Shown piece by piece: positions 10,210 to 21,999 of a stretch of DNA of 64,000 nucleotides (its first letter is position 1; every line of letters begins with the position of its first letter). The position numbers and the translations under genes are program-made. The notes under the pieces are model-generated. The model was not told the DNA's origin and did not search any database. It saw only the letters and a program-made list of their open reading frames with translations. This stretch comes from Schistocerca nitens (Eukaryota; Arthropoda; Insecta; Orthoptera; Acrididae), in assembly GCF_023898315.1 (NCBI RefSeq), contig NC_064622.1, forward strand, positions 354,497,234 to 354,561,233. Reading direction: 5' to 3'.

Positions 10210-11576
10210 CCATTTTTTTTCATATGTCGCTCTTATTGATATATTGAGACGTTTCACGTCGAAACTATTCACATTACATATTTTTAATTATAAATTACAA
10301 TGAACTGTAATACCGTGCGTCTACAGATACAGACAGAAAAAACATAAGTGGTATAGGATTTAGTACACATTTTGTTTTCACATTGTGTCTCATATTTTGT
10401 TTCACCGCGGTCGGGCTTAAAAAATGTCTTTGACCGCTTCTGAGTATATCGGATCGCAATAGTAATCTTCGGCGTTTTGCGCCAGCACAGGTCACATCAT
10501 ATCACGCGCCTTTGACAATTTCACTCAGTCTTCCATTGTCTGGAGAACTTACACAGTTAAATTCGGTCGATGGACACAACATAAGTTACAAGTTTATGTA
10601 TGCAGAGAGTCCTGGGGACTCCTGACGAAACCTTTGTCGCCATGAACACTCGTCGTCTGGTAGTTGAAAAGTCATCGAGCGAATAGCATTCTGAGAACCT
10701 ATTCCGTATGCCCAGATTTCTGTTAACATACGTAGCGGTATACGAGCAGGCAAAGGGAAATTACCTTCGAACGCGAAGGATAATTTAATAGTGGTCCCAG
10801 TATGGATGCGTATGGTAACCCTTTGGCGATAAAGTTCACTGATATCGTCAGACACTGCACAGTTTGAGAGCAATACTTTGAAATGGCGTTTACGGCACTG
10901 GAACGCAAAGTAGCGGATATATAAGCGTTCGCATCGGCGTTAGGCGAGAAGGGCAGAGGGCGATAGGGCTCGTGTGACGCGCGCATCGGCTGCGTTAACA
11001 GGCATACTGCGCAGGGTTGGAACAGCGTCTGATATTGCGGCGATGTAGGGCACGGCACGCGCCGCTGGCAGCTGACATAAAGCGGCGATAGGCCGGTGCG
11101 GGCCGCGGGTACAGCAGCGCCGATAAATCGACCCCGGCAAGTCGACTCGAGTGTTTGGCGCGCACTTGGCGGCCGCGCTATCGACTCGACAACTTAAAGG
11201 AGAGCTCTCGCCCGCCCGCCGAGGTCCCAGCGGCGACCCTCGGAGGCTTGTCACCCATCTTCCCCACCATTCGGCGCGTACTCCGAAGAACGCATTACGG
11301 ACTTATCAGTAGAGCAGCAGTCTGCTCTGATCCAATGGCGGCCGTGACGGATATATAAAGCGAACACTGGTCCTACGCTAACGCCGCATCTGCGATAAGG
11401 GCACTCCACGGAGACACACGGCGCGGGGGCTGATGGGGGTAGAGGAGTCGATAGAAGTCGCAGGACGCATCTGCTTGAGACCGTAACGCTTAATTTACAC
11501 GAAGACACTATGTTGAGAACCTAACGGGGTGACCAACGGACCTGTTAATCACAGATTTTAATGAATCTCAGATATG
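10210..11576. other. intergenic, CpG-rich in its second half
   Basis: From about 10900 to 11510 the sequence is dense in CpG and rare-cutter-like words ('gcggccgc', 'ggcgcgc'). Overlapping frames on both strands have no recognisable domain. It could be an unmethylated CpG island, or a GC-rich repeat. Confidence 0.4.
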
Positions 11577-11792
11577 CTTTAGAGCAGGGGCGTCCTACCC
11601 ACTGGCCAAGGGCCGCATTGAGCCCTTACCAAGTACCAACGCTGCCCAAAAATTGAGCATTTATCACTCGATCAATAAAAAATCGATTTATGTAAAGTTA
11701 TGGTTATTTGAATATTTTCAGATCTGAAACTCCCGCCACACGATGCTATTCTGCCTCTGTGTCTAACATTTTGCTCAGCTGTTATTGTTAAG

Positions 11793-13807
11793 TACACTAC
11801 CGGAAAAAAATTGGTACACCCGGAAAGACGACGTCGATTGTGAACCGATGGCGTCATGTGCCACCTGGGAGATGGCAGATTTACTGAAAACAGTTTCAAC
11901 GTCGTCCGCCAATAGATAGTGTGGTAGCATAGCGCCAAAGCGCCATCTGTGTCTACCCTTTATTAGGGAATGCTCACAGCCAGCAGACTCAGTGCGGTGC
12001 AAACATGCAAAGCCAGCAGGCAAAATTGCCACGGAGACACACTCCTGCTTCCTATAGCCAAATGAGGTCATCCACATGAGTGCTAAAAGGAACTCGTTAA
12101 GCTTCGGCTACACGATAAATCAGTCTACTCTAAAAGCCGCAAATTCAACTAAATACCTAGGTATTACAATTACGAACAACTTAAATTGGAAGCAACACAT
12201 AGAAAATGTTGTGGGAAAGTTTACCAAAAATTGCGTTTTATTGGTAGGACGATTACAAAATGTAACAGACCTACTAAGGAGACTGCCTACACTATACTTG
12301 TCCGTCCTCTATTACAATACTGCTGCGCGGTGTGGGATCCTTACCAGATAGGACTGACGGAGTACATCGAAAAAGTTCAAAGAATGGCAGCACGTTTTGT
12401 ATTATCGCAAAATGTGGGAGAGAGTGTCACAGAAATGATACAGGCTTTGGGCTGGACATCATTAAAAAAAGCGTTTTTCGTTGCGACGAAATCTTCTCTC
12501 GAAATTCCAATCACCAACTTTCTCCTCCGAATGCGAAAATATTTTGTTGACACCGACCTACATATGGAGGAACGATCACCACGATGAAATAAGGGAAATC
12601 AGAGCTCGTACCGAAAGATATATGTGTTCATTCTTTCCGGGCGCTATACGAGATTGGAACAATAGACAATTGTGAAGGTGGTTCGATGAACCCTCTGCCA
12701 GGCACTTAAATGTGATTTGCAGAGTATCCATGTAGATGTAGATGTAGATGATCAAGTTCGAAAGGGGTGAAATTGTGGTCTTCCCAGTGGCGGGATGGTT
12801 CTTTCGGAGAACTGCCACAGAAACTGGACGTGATGCGTCAGTTGTGCAACGATCCTACTATCAGTGGCCACGTGAACATTCTCACACCTGTAGACGAGGT
12901 TCTGGACGTCCACGCGGCACAGATTCCCGCCGGGATCGTCGTATGGTAAGGGCAGCAGTGGCAAATCGTACAACTACCACTGCACAGATAAGAAAGTTCG
13001 TGCGCCCAGACGTGACAATATGAACTGTTGTTATGAGCAGTGGGACCATGGGTAAGCACATCTTTGGGCCATCTTCCACTCACGCCACAGCAATGACGTG
13101 CACGGCTCGAATGGTGCCGTCAGAGGATTACTTGGAAGATGGATTGGCACACTTGGTCTTCGGCGGTGAAATCAGATCCTGCCTACTGGTAAGTGATGGT
13201 CATTTACGCGTGCGACGTAGAAATATTGAGCGCTGTCTCGTAGAATGCACTCGTCAGAAACACACTGCCCCACTCCAAGTGCGATAGGCTACAACTCTCG
13301 TTCACCTTTGGTGTTTCTCTGGGGATGTTGACCGGCCTCAGTATGCGTAGAATGTTGTTAGACCCGTTCTTTCGCAGTTTTGCAACAGGAAACTGTGTGT
13401 TGTTCTAACAGCATAATGCTCGCTTACACACCACCTGTGAAACTCAATGTGCTCCGCAAGACGTTCTGCAACGTCTCTGGCCATCACTATCTCCAGACTT
13501 GTCTATGATCGAGCACATGTGTGATGTGATGGGACAGGAAGTGATTCGTGTTAACTATCCCAGAACATTGTTCGCGAATTGTACGGTCGACTCGAGGCCA
13601 GACTCAGCGCCTGTATTACCATCCTTGGAGGCTACACAGCGTATTAGTATCCGTGTTTCAGCATGGGTCGATACTTGTTAACTCAGAATCGCTTGTGCTA
13701 TTCACTTGTGATCATTTCAGGTAGTCCTCACGCACTGTTGTAAAAATAAATATTGAGAGAACTGTAGAGCTCTAAAAGGGTGCATTATTTGTTTTTTCGG
13801 CAGTGTA
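11793..13807 (+). mobile_element. Tc1-like transposon with a LINE inside
   Basis: Left end 'tacactaccggaaaaaaatt', right end the reverse complement ('ttttttcggcagtgta'). Plus-strand transposase pieces: KFERGEIVVF with a helix-turn-helix region near 12750, GSGRPRGTDSRRDRRMVRAA near 12910, a frame-shifted catalytic core 13060-13290, and a distal segment with 'catcactatctccagacttg' (S-P-D-L) near 13490. Numerous stops. It inserted into the hAT element at a TA. The LINE fragment 12065-12748 interrupts its N-terminal region. Confidence 0.85.
12065..12748 (+). mobile_element. LINE family 1, copy c, strongly 5'-truncated
   Basis: Only the last ~680 bp: 'SFGYTINQSTLKAANSTKYL', 'KYLGITITNNLNWKQHIENV', the EYCCAVWDPYQIGLTEYIEK-type block (here QYCCAVWDPYQIG), and a tail of (atgtag)n. 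Nearly the same as the copy at 2423-3096, except that the older copy lacks about 15 bp after the HMS codons. Frames are broken at several points. Confidence 0.93.
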
Positions 13808-14120
13808 TTTTACGTGCAGCCCAAAATCACTCGCCTTGTTCCAGCGTGGCCCAAGTAACTTCAAAGGCTGGACACCCTTATTGTAGAGTGTCTTGACCTG
13901 TGAACCTGGCTAGCGACTTTTCATGCGACTACCCAAAATTTCCGAGAAAATCAATGTTTAAGTTTTATGTGTACGTTTTACCTGTAACTTCATTCATATG
14001 TAGGCGAAGTGCGCGTAGTGCAGGGACTAAAGTTCACGACCAATATTATGGAGGTGTTGGTTCTAACACCACCAGTGCACTTTTTTTGAGTATCAGCGGA
14101 CTGAATACCATGGAGCAATA

Positions 14121-15496
14121 TACACACATCAAAAAAGATTTTCCAGCACCTCAGTTCTGAGAGTTCCGGAAACCGTACAGAAAACTGGAATAGAGATCAA
14201 CAATAAATATCATTTCCGCCCTTTTTATTGCTCATAAAAACCATACATTGCATGTTGTACCACCATATAGTGAGACCTTCAGAGGTGTTGGTCTAGACTG
14301 CTGCACACACCGGTACCTCTAATGCCCAGAAGCACGTCCTCTTGCATTGATGTATGCCTGTATTCGTCGTGGCATACTATCTACAAGTTCATCAAGGCAC
14401 TGTTGGTCCACATTGTCCCACTCCTCAACGGCGATTCGGCACAGATCCCTGGAGAACATGCTGGCCACTCCAGTCGACCGATGCCGTTATCCTGAAGGAA
14501 GTCATTCACAAGATGTGCACGATGGGGGCGCGAATTGTCGTCTATGAAGACGAATTCCTCGCCAATATGCTGACAATATGGTTGCACTATCGGTCAAAGG
14601 ATGGCATTCGCGTATCGTACAGCCATTACGGCGGCTTCCATGACTACCAGCGTATCACGTCGGTCCCACTTAATGCCACCCCAAAACAGCAGGGAACCTC
14701 CACCTTGCTGCACTCGCTGGACAGTGTGTCTAAGACGTTCAGCCTGACAGGGTTGCCTCCAAATACGTCTGCGATGATTGTCTGGTGAAGGCATATGCGA
14801 CACTCATCGGTGAAGAGAATGTGATGCCAATCCTAAGAGGTCCATTCTGCATGTTGTTGGGCCCATCTGTACCGCGCTGCACGGTGTCGTGGTTGCAAAG
14901 ATCGACCTCGCCATGGACGCCGTGCGTGAAGATACGCATCATGCAGCCTATTGCGCACAGTTTGAGTCGTAACATGACGTCCTGTGGCGGCACGAAAAGT
15001 ATCATTCAACATGTTGGCGTTGCTGTCAGGGTTCCTCCGACCCATAATCCTTAGGTAGTGGTCATCCACTGCAGTAGTAGCCCTTGGGCGGCCTGAGCGA
15101 GGCATGTCATCGACAGTTCCTGTCTCTCTGTATCTCCTCCATGTCCGATCAACATCGCTTTGGTTCACTCTGAGAGGCCTGGACACTTCCCTTACTGACA
15201 CAAAGTAATAATGCGGACGCGATCGAACTGCGGTATTGACTGTCTAGGTATGGTTGAACTGCAGACAACATGAGCCGTGTACCTCCTTTCTGGTGCAATA
15301 ACTGGAACTGATCGGCTGTCGGACCCCCGCCGTCTAACAGGTGCTGCTCATGCATGGTTGTTTACATCTTTGGTCAGCTTTAGTGACATCTCTGAATAGT
15401 CAAAGGGACTGTGTCTGTGATACAATATCCAGAGTCAACGTCTATCTTCAGGAGTTCTGGAGACCAGGGTAATGCAAAACTTTTTTGATGTGTGTA
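14121..15496 (-). mobile_element. Tc1-like transposon, family F, copy 1
   Basis: Perfect outer termini 'tacacacatcaaaaaag', TA target. Minus-strand transposase starts near 15201 (VREVSRPLRVNQSDVDRTW, helix-turn-helix; RRYRETGTVDDMPRSGRPR, linker). Then RNRLHDAYLHARRPWRGRSL, and the catalytic region GEEFVFIDDNSRPHRAHLV with the second Asp and LEWPACSPG near 14500. The first-Asp segment and the third catalytic residue lie in other frames or are lost. Broken in at least four places. A second copy sits at 30246-31704. Confidence 0.94.
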
Positions 15497-16269
15497 TGCC
15501 ATGCAGAATTATTCAAAAATACGGTTGTCCTTTTCGCCATAATGATGTAACTACTAGATCAATCAGTACAACAAACTTTCTTTAAATGCTTTTTTCGTTC
15601 GTTACAAAACAGGTTACGGAGTCGTCTGAGTCGCTGTCGCTTTCATCGCTTGCTGTCCTAGAGCGGAATTCCGGATGGTATTTGTCGCAGCGGCAACCGA
15701 AACACAAATTCGTAGAGCACTACATACATTTAGCACTGCTGCTGCCTTGAAAGCATACGGATATTGTTTTTCAGAAGTGATACCGAAAACGCACTTCGCT
15801 GAAATTAAAAAAAAAAACTGTGAACCAAGTATTCAATTATTCCAGTGAAAGCAGGTGCACTAAATTGGTGCAAAATTAAATAATGCATTTTTATGAAATA
15901 CTCCCTAGAAGCGATTTCTCTGTTAGCCTTTAGCACGCCTGGAGCATTTAGTATTTTTTTTTTTTTGTGAAAATTTTAACCTGCCTGAAAAAATATATAT
16001 CACAATGTTGGCAAAGTGGAGTATTTTTGAGTGGGATAATTTTTACGGTGCATGTCCCTACTTTCCTCTCTTCTATAAAGATTTGATCGTAATGTGTCTG
16101 ATCAGTCCGCCTTACCCACAGATCAATATTGCACATACGGAAGAACGACAGAGTATAAAAACACTTCGAGCACCACTTTCATGAACTTGCCTGATTTAAT
16201 GTAGATCACAATTACATTTTTCAATTTATGGTTAAATTTGTGAACTCTTTTTTGAACAATCCGACCAAA
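15497..16269. other. no recognisable feature
   Basis: AT-rich sequence between Tc1 family F and a LINE. No supported gene or repeat. Confidence 0.5.
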
Positions 16270-17232
16270 TTTTCCGGACGGCTGCGCGATCTCCTATCTG
16301 ACAGATCACAGTTCGTAGTGACTGACGGAAAGTAGTCGACTAAAACAGAAGTAATATCTGGCGTTCCCCAAGGAAGTGTAGTAGGCATTCTGCTGTTCCT
16401 GATCCATACGTACACGGTTCATAAACATACTGAGCAGCTCTCGTAGATTGTTTTCAGGTGATACTCTCACATACCGTCTTGTAGTGTCGTCGGATGATCA
16501 AAACCAACTGTAGACTGATTTAGATGATATATCTGCATGGTGCTAAAAGTGGCAATTGACTGTAAATAATGAAAAATGTGAATTCATCCACGTGAGTACT
16601 AAGAATAATCCACTAAATTTTAGTTACACTGTAAATAACACAGATCAAAAGGCGGAAAAATCAGCTACTTAGGGATTACAGTTACGAATAACTTAAATTG
16701 GAAAGACAGATAGTGTTGTGGGGAAAGCGAACCAAAGACTGCGATTCATTGGCAGAACACTTAGAAAATGCAAAACGTCTATTAAAGAGACTGTCTACAC
16801 TACGATTGTTGGTCCTCTTCTAAAGAATTTCTGGGAGGTGTGGAATCCGCATCAAATAGGAGTGACCGAGGACATTGAAAAAGTTCCAGGAAGGGCAGCT
16901 CGTTTTGTACAGTCGCGAAATAGGGGAGAGACTACCACGGATATGATACGGGAATTTATGTGGTAATTATTAAAACAAGGGCATCTTTCGTTGCAGCAGG
17001 ACCTTCTCATGAGATTTCAACTACCAACTTACTTCTCCACATGCGGAATTATTTTGTTAGCGCCCGGCTACATTGGGAGAAAAGATCATCATAATAAAAT
17101 AAGAGAAATCAGAGCTCGCACAGGAAGATTTAAATGTTCGTTTTTCCCTCGTGCTGCCCGAGAGTGGAACGGTATAGAAACAGCCTGAAGGTGGTTCGAT
17201 GAACGCTCAACGAGACACTTTATTGTGAACTG
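16270..17232 (+). mobile_element. LINE family 1, copy d, degraded
   Basis: DNA matches the other family-1 copies throughout: 'gcgttccccaaggaagtg' encodes the V-P-Q-G-S palm motif, then 'RFIGRTLRKCKTSIKETVYT' and IRARTGRFKCSFFPRAAREW near 17150. The catalytic box is blurred ('ttttcaggtgatactctc'). Many stops, older than the copies at 1.9 and 12 kb. Confidence 0.88.
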
Positions 17233-17522
17233 TTGTGTCGGCTACCGTGGGAGTCAGCACCGTTCCCAACAAGGAAGGAGAGAAGTTGCGATGGCCGGTA
17301 GCAGCAATCCAAAATCATCTGTACATAACGCATTCTAATTAACAGAAAGCTATATTTCTATTGAGGGAAGAAACATAACTTCATTCCTGTGCTTCCTACA
17401 TAAAAGTACTTTAGTCTCTATTACCATCTCAGAACGCAGACTAAGTATCGGTCTTCTATTAGTACTGATGCTCTCGAAGCCTGCGACGGAACCGAGCAGA
17501 CCGGCGATGGCCGTCTGATTAA
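17233..17522. other. no recognisable feature
   Basis: Short intergenic stretch between a LINE tail and a SINE. Nothing supported. Confidence 0.4.
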
Positions 17523-17533
17523 GTCAACGTTGA

Positions 17534-18022
17534 GCCCGGTCGGTTGGCCGTGCGGTCTAACGAACGGCTTTCCGGGCGGGAAGGAGCGCCGGCTCCCCGG
17601 CACTAATCCGCCCGGCGGATTTGTGACGAGGTCCGGTGAACCGGCCAGTCTGTGGATGGTTTTTAGGCGGTTTTCCATCTGCCTCGGCAAATGCGGGCTG
17701 GTTCTCCTTATTCCTCCTCAGTTACACTATGCCGGCGATTGCTGCGCAAACAAATTCTCCACGTACGTGTACACCACCATTACTCTACCACGCAAACATA
17801 GAGGCTACACTCGTCTGGTATGAGACGTTCCCAGGGGTGGGGGGGAGGGGGTCCACCGGGAGCTGAACCGCACAGTAAGCCTGGGTTCGGTGTGGGGCGG
17901 CGTAGGGGTAAAGTGGACTGCGGTAGTCGTCGTGGGGTTGTGGACCACTGCAGCTGCGGCGGGGACGGAGCCTCTCCGTCGTTTCTAGGTCCCCGGTTAA
18001 CATACAATACAACACAGTACAT
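17534..18022 (+). mobile_element. long (489-bp) tRNA-related SINE, copy 1
   Basis: Head 'gcccggtcggttggccgtgc', central 'cctcagttacactatgcc' block and a 3' end rich in 'gtggggcggcg', closing with an 'atacaatacaacac' simple tail. An exact 11-bp duplication GTCAACGTTGA flanks it (17523-17533 and 18023-18033). The second copy is at 24231-24684. Open frames inside are not coding. Confidence 0.94.
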
Positions 18023-18220
18023 GTCAACGTTGACAGGGGACCCTGAACTCCGTCTTCCTGCAGGTGTGGCGCTGCCCGCTCTTTGCATTGGCGAACGGGT
18101 AAGCGCCTTCTTGATGCCGTTTCGCGGGACTGCACTGCTCGCTGCGCAATCGATGCTTTAGGGTTGCACATGAACTGCACAATATCACGTGGATCTAGAT
18201 GTATGCGTGCGACGGGCCTT

Positions 18221-18884
18221 CTACAAGTAATGCAACACATTTTTTTTCGGCCAATTTCGCTCGAAAAAACGTGTAATTTGTTGTGGGACATCATGGAATA
18301 TTCCCGTTTCAGCCTCTATAGTTGCATGAAGTTCCGATAGATAGCGGCGCTAAACTGTAACCTTCAGAATGGCATCTGTAACGGAGGTGCGTTCCAAACT
18401 GCCAGCTGTCACTGAGTTTCTTTTGTCGGAAAGCCAGAGCATCGCAGATATTCGTAGGCTTTTGCAGAATGTCTACGGAGATCTGGCAGTAAACGAAACC
18501 ACGATAAGTCGTTGGGCGATGCGTATGTAGTCATCGCGGAAAGGTCGAGGCAACCTCTTCTTCCTCATGCATCCTAAAGCCCGGATCTCGCACCCTACAA
18601 TTTTCATTGGCCCAATGAAGGACGCTCTCCACGGTAAGAAGTACGTGGATGATGTGGAGGTTATCGATGCAGCGACATGTTGGCTCCAACATCGAGCAGA
18701 AGAGTCGTATCACGCGCGCATACAGGCCCTCCCAGTAAGGTGGCGTACGACAGTCGCACTGAACGGAGATGGCGTTGAAAAATAGGGGCATATAGCCAGA
18801 AGAGTAGGGAATACTATGGTGTATTGGACACCTGGATAAAACAAACCTGGTGTGAGAAAAATGCGTTGCATTACTTAATGAACG
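18221..18884 (+). mobile_element. mariner element, family A, internally deleted
   Basis: Termini 'acaagtaatgcaacacattt' and its approximate reverse near 18878. The transposase N-terminus starts at 18369 (MASVTEVRSKLPAVTEFLL, then SIADIRRLLQNVYGDLAVN and TTISRWAMRM, a mariner helix-turn-helix), then stops. About 25 bp on, the sequence resumes in the C-terminal region (GPMKDALHGKKYVDDVEV, IQALPVRWRTTVALNGDGVE). The whole catalytic centre between them is missing. Two longer relatives are at 21641 and 45239. Confidence 0.9.
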
Positions 18885-18911
18885 CACACCGTACACAGTG
18901 CCACGGGTGTG

Positions 18912-20655
18912 ACACGCGAATTAGGGTGGCAATCATTTAAACAACAGCGTTTTTGTTGTGGTAGGGCCCTGTAATAAAATTTCAACCACTAGCTTTCCCA
19001 TCCAAATGCGAAAATAATTTGTTGTTGCCCACCTACAAAGCGAGAAACGATCATTATACACTACTGGCCATTAAAATTACTACACCGCGAAGATGACGTG
19101 CTACAGACGCGAAATTTAACCGACAAGAAGAAGATGCTGTGATATGAAAGTGATTAGCTTTTCAGAGCATTCACACAAGGTTGGCGCTGGTGGCGACACC
19201 TACAACGTTCTGACATGAGGAAAGTTTCCAATCGATTTCTCATACACAAACAGCAGTTCACCGGCGTTGCCTGGTGAAACGTTGTTGTGATGCCTCGTAT
19301 AAGGAGGAGAAATGCGTACCATCACGTTTCCGACTTTGATAAAGGTCGGATTGTAGCCTATCGCGATTGCGGTTTACCGTATCGCGACATTGCTGCTCGC
19401 GTTGGTCGATATTCAATAACTGTTAGCAGAATATGGAATCAGTGGGTTCAGGAGGGCAATACGGAACGCCGTGCTGGAATCCCAACGGCCTTGTATAACT
19501 AGCAGTCGAGATGACAGGCATCTTATCCGCATGGCTGTAACGGATCGTGCAGCCACGTCTCGATCCCTGAGTCAATAGATGGGGACGTTTGCAAGACAAC
19601 AACCACCTGCACGATCACTTCGACGACGTTTGCAGCAGCATCGACTAACAGCTCGGAGACCATGGTTGCGGTTACCCTTGACGCTGCATCACAGACAGAA
19701 GCGCCTGCGATGGTGTACTCAACGACGAACCTGGGTGCACGAATGGTAAAACGTCATGTTTTCTGATGAATCCAGGTTCTGTTTACAGCATCATGATGGT
19801 CGCATCCGAGTTTGGCGACATCGCGGTGAACGCACATTGGAAGTGTGTATTCGTCATCGCCATACTGGTGTATCACCCGGCCTGATGGCATGGGGTGCCA
19901 TTGGTTACACGTGTCGGTCACTTTTTTGAACAGTGGACGTTACATTTCAGATGTGTTACGACCCGTGGCTCTACCCTTCATTCGATCCCTGCGAAACCCT
20001 ACATTTCAGCAGGATAATGGACGAACGCTTGTTGCAGGTCCTGTACGGGCCTTTCTGGATACAGAAAATGTTCGACTGCTGCCCTGGCCAGTACATTTTC
20101 CAGATCTCTCAACAACTGAAAACGTCTGGTCAATGGTGGCCGAGCAACTGGCTCGTCACAATACGCCAGTCAGTACTCTTGATGAACTGTGGTATCGTGT
20201 TGAAGCTGCATGGGCAGCTGTACCTGTACACAGCATCCAAGCTCTGTGTGATTCAATGCCCAGGCGTATCAAGGCCGTTATTACGGCCAGAGGTGGTTGT
20301 TCTGGGTACTGATTTCTCAGGATCTATGCACCCAAATTGTGTGAAAATGTAATCACATGTCACTTCTAGTAGAATATATTTGTCCAATGAATACCAGTTT
20401 ATCATCTGCGTTTCTTCTTGGTGTAGCAATGTTAATGGCCAGTAGTGTAATTTGTTGCTGCCCACCTACATAGCGAGAAATGATCATTATAATAAAATAA
20501 GTTCGCACAGAAAGATTTAAGTGTTCGTTTTTTCCGCACGCTTCTCGAGAGAGGAACGACAAAGAAATGGCTTGAATGTGGTTCGATGAACCCTCAGCTA
20601 GGCACTTAATTGTGAATTGCAGAGTAATTATGCAGATGTGGATGTGGACGTAGAA
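18912..20655 (+). mobile_element. LINE family 1, copy e, split by a Tc1
   Basis: Left piece 18912-19058, right piece 20448-20655, both matching the 3' end of LINE family 1. The right piece ends 'gcagatgtggatgtgg'. The two pieces overlap: a 44-bp segment is present on both sides of the Tc1 with three differences, which is more than the TA duplication a Tc1 insertion makes. Confidence 0.88.
19057..20449 (+). mobile_element. Tc1-like transposon, family A, full length
   Basis: Both ends present (left 'tacactactggccattaaaa', right reversed 'tacactactggccattaaca'), length 1393 bp. Transposase starts MPRIRRRNAYHHVSDFDKG at 19290 with a helix-turn-helix (PYRDIAARVGR). The catalytic triad can still be traced: FSDESRF, FQQDNGRTLVAG and FPDLSTTENVWSM, with 34 residues between the second and third acidic residues (DD34E). 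Stops and frame changes near 19500, 19580 and 19930 make it non-autonomous now. The truncated relative is at 91-1254. Confidence 0.95.
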
Positions 20656-21300
20656 GAAAGTTCGACCGACTGGAATGTAACGAGCCTATAGATGTTTTCT
20701 CGTCAAAAGAAACGTGCGAAATAATTTATATAGCTACCTGTAGGGTAATCTGGCGCGCTCTTCAAGTAGCACGGACGGACACGTGTAAAATCTCGAGGGC
20801 AGTAGGCGCGGCTTCATTACTGGATGTGCCAGGTCGCTCATTACGCTTTTGCGTCCTCGAGATTCCCGGCATATCCTGTTAGGCCCCCACATGCTCGCAG
20901 GTTCGCTGGCAGCGCCGCTGAGTGCAGAAAAGCGCTCGAATCTCGCCGCGGGCACGCCTCTGGCCAATGTCGGGCTGTGGGTAGGACCGCCGAGTCGTCG
21001 CGAGTTCCGAGAGAAATGAGTGAAAATTACGGAGCACGCTTTGCGGACACAAAAGTGTGTTCCTCCCGCATTCGCGGCCAGCCGGGCGACCCGGAGATGA
21101 AAGGGGCCCGTTTCAAAAAGAGCTCATTACGGCACCTGTTTGAGACCGCTGCTCGGCGGATTTCACATTCAGAGCCGCGAGTGCAAATTAACACGCGCTC
21201 CTGCGCGGTAGCGGCGAGGCCACCCCAAAAGCGAGAAACGAAACGTCACTTTCAATGCGCCTTGTGCAAATTACATATATGGTGATGAGCAGGTACACCA
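20656..21300. other. CpG-rich intergenic segment
   Basis: GC- and CpG-rich from about 20740 to 21240. A 153-codon plus-strand frame covers 20824-21285, but its Arg/Ala/Ser-rich product has no recognisable domain and overlaps a frame on the other strand. I do not call a gene. Confidence 0.4.
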
Positions 21301-21306
21301 TAGATA

Positions 21307-21336
21307 CCCCCCCCCCCCACACACACACACACACAC
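21307..21336. repeat. poly-C followed by (CA)n microsatellite
   Basis: About 12 C residues followed by about nine CA units. Confidence 0.97.
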
Positions 21337-21547
21337 GCTTCTCTCCAACTACACCACCCTACCACCCTATAGGTCGTGAAGGTACAATTGCAAAATATGC
21401 AGCCGTTCCATTTTATAAGCTGCAAATTCGAACAATTTTTTGAGTTGCTCGTATAGCGTAACGCACAGAGAACTAGATGGCGAAGCAAGAGTGTGAGCCA
21501 GACAGGAACCGCATACGCGAGTGGGTTAACGACCTTGGCTGGTGCAC

Positions 21548-21640
21548 TGGCCAGTCTGAGATTGGTTTTCCGGCGGTCTTTCACACATTTTTCGGCGAAT
21601 GCAGGGCTGGACTCCAATTTCCGCCTCAGAAATTACGATA
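21548..21640 (+). mobile_element. fragment related to the long SINE
   Basis: 'tggccagtctgagattgg', then 'cggcgaatgcagggctgg' and 'ccgcctcagaaattac', resemble the middle of the long SINE at 17534 in the same order. Head and 3' end are missing. Confidence 0.5.
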
Positions 21641-21800
21641 TACAAGGGGCGTAATGCAATACTTTTTTTCGGAAAGCAGGTTGATTTTGGAGACAATTCC
21701 AATACACCACCTTATTCTCCACTCTTTTGGCTACAAAAGCCCGTTTTTCAACATAATTTCTGTTCACTGCGACAGTCTAACGCTAGCTTACTGGAAGCTT

Positions 21801-21985
21801 CAGAGCGGCCGAGCGCTTCAACGCGCTTCAGTCTGGAACCGCGCGACCACTACGGTCGTAAGTTCGAATCCTGCCTCGGGTATGGATGTGTGTGTGTCCT
21901 TAGGTTAGTTAGGTTTAAGTAGTTCTAAGTTCTAGGGGACTGATGACCTCAGATGTTTAGTCCCATAGTGCTCAGAGCCATTTGA
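21801..21985 (+). mobile_element. tRNA-derived SINE-1, full length
   Basis: Head 'agcggccgagcgcttcaacg', B-box 'agttcgaatcc', full body and a short tail. Exact 11-bp duplication ACTGGAAGCTT at 21790-21800 and 21986-21996. Confidence 0.96.
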
Positions 21986-21999
21986 ACTGGAAGCTTACT

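Larger units (their letters stand above)
11585..13880. mobile_element. short hAT-like element split by a Tc1
   Basis: The left end reads CAGGGGCGTCC and the right end, reversed, TAAGGGTGTCC, a typical hAT-style terminal repeat. The 8-bp flanks 'ctttagag' (11577-11584) and 'ttgtagag' (13881-13888) match at six of eight positions, fitting a hAT target duplication. Without the insertion the element would be only about 280 bp, so it is non-autonomous. Confidence 0.75.

Noticed and set aside
10586-11508. Cluster of minus-strand frames in CpG-rich DNA
   Set aside because: No domain, overlapping alternatives in several frames, and composition explains their openness.
20824-21285. 153-codon plus-strand frame
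   Set aside because: Arg/Ala-rich, no recognisable domain, in a CpG-rich block where stop codons are rare by composition.
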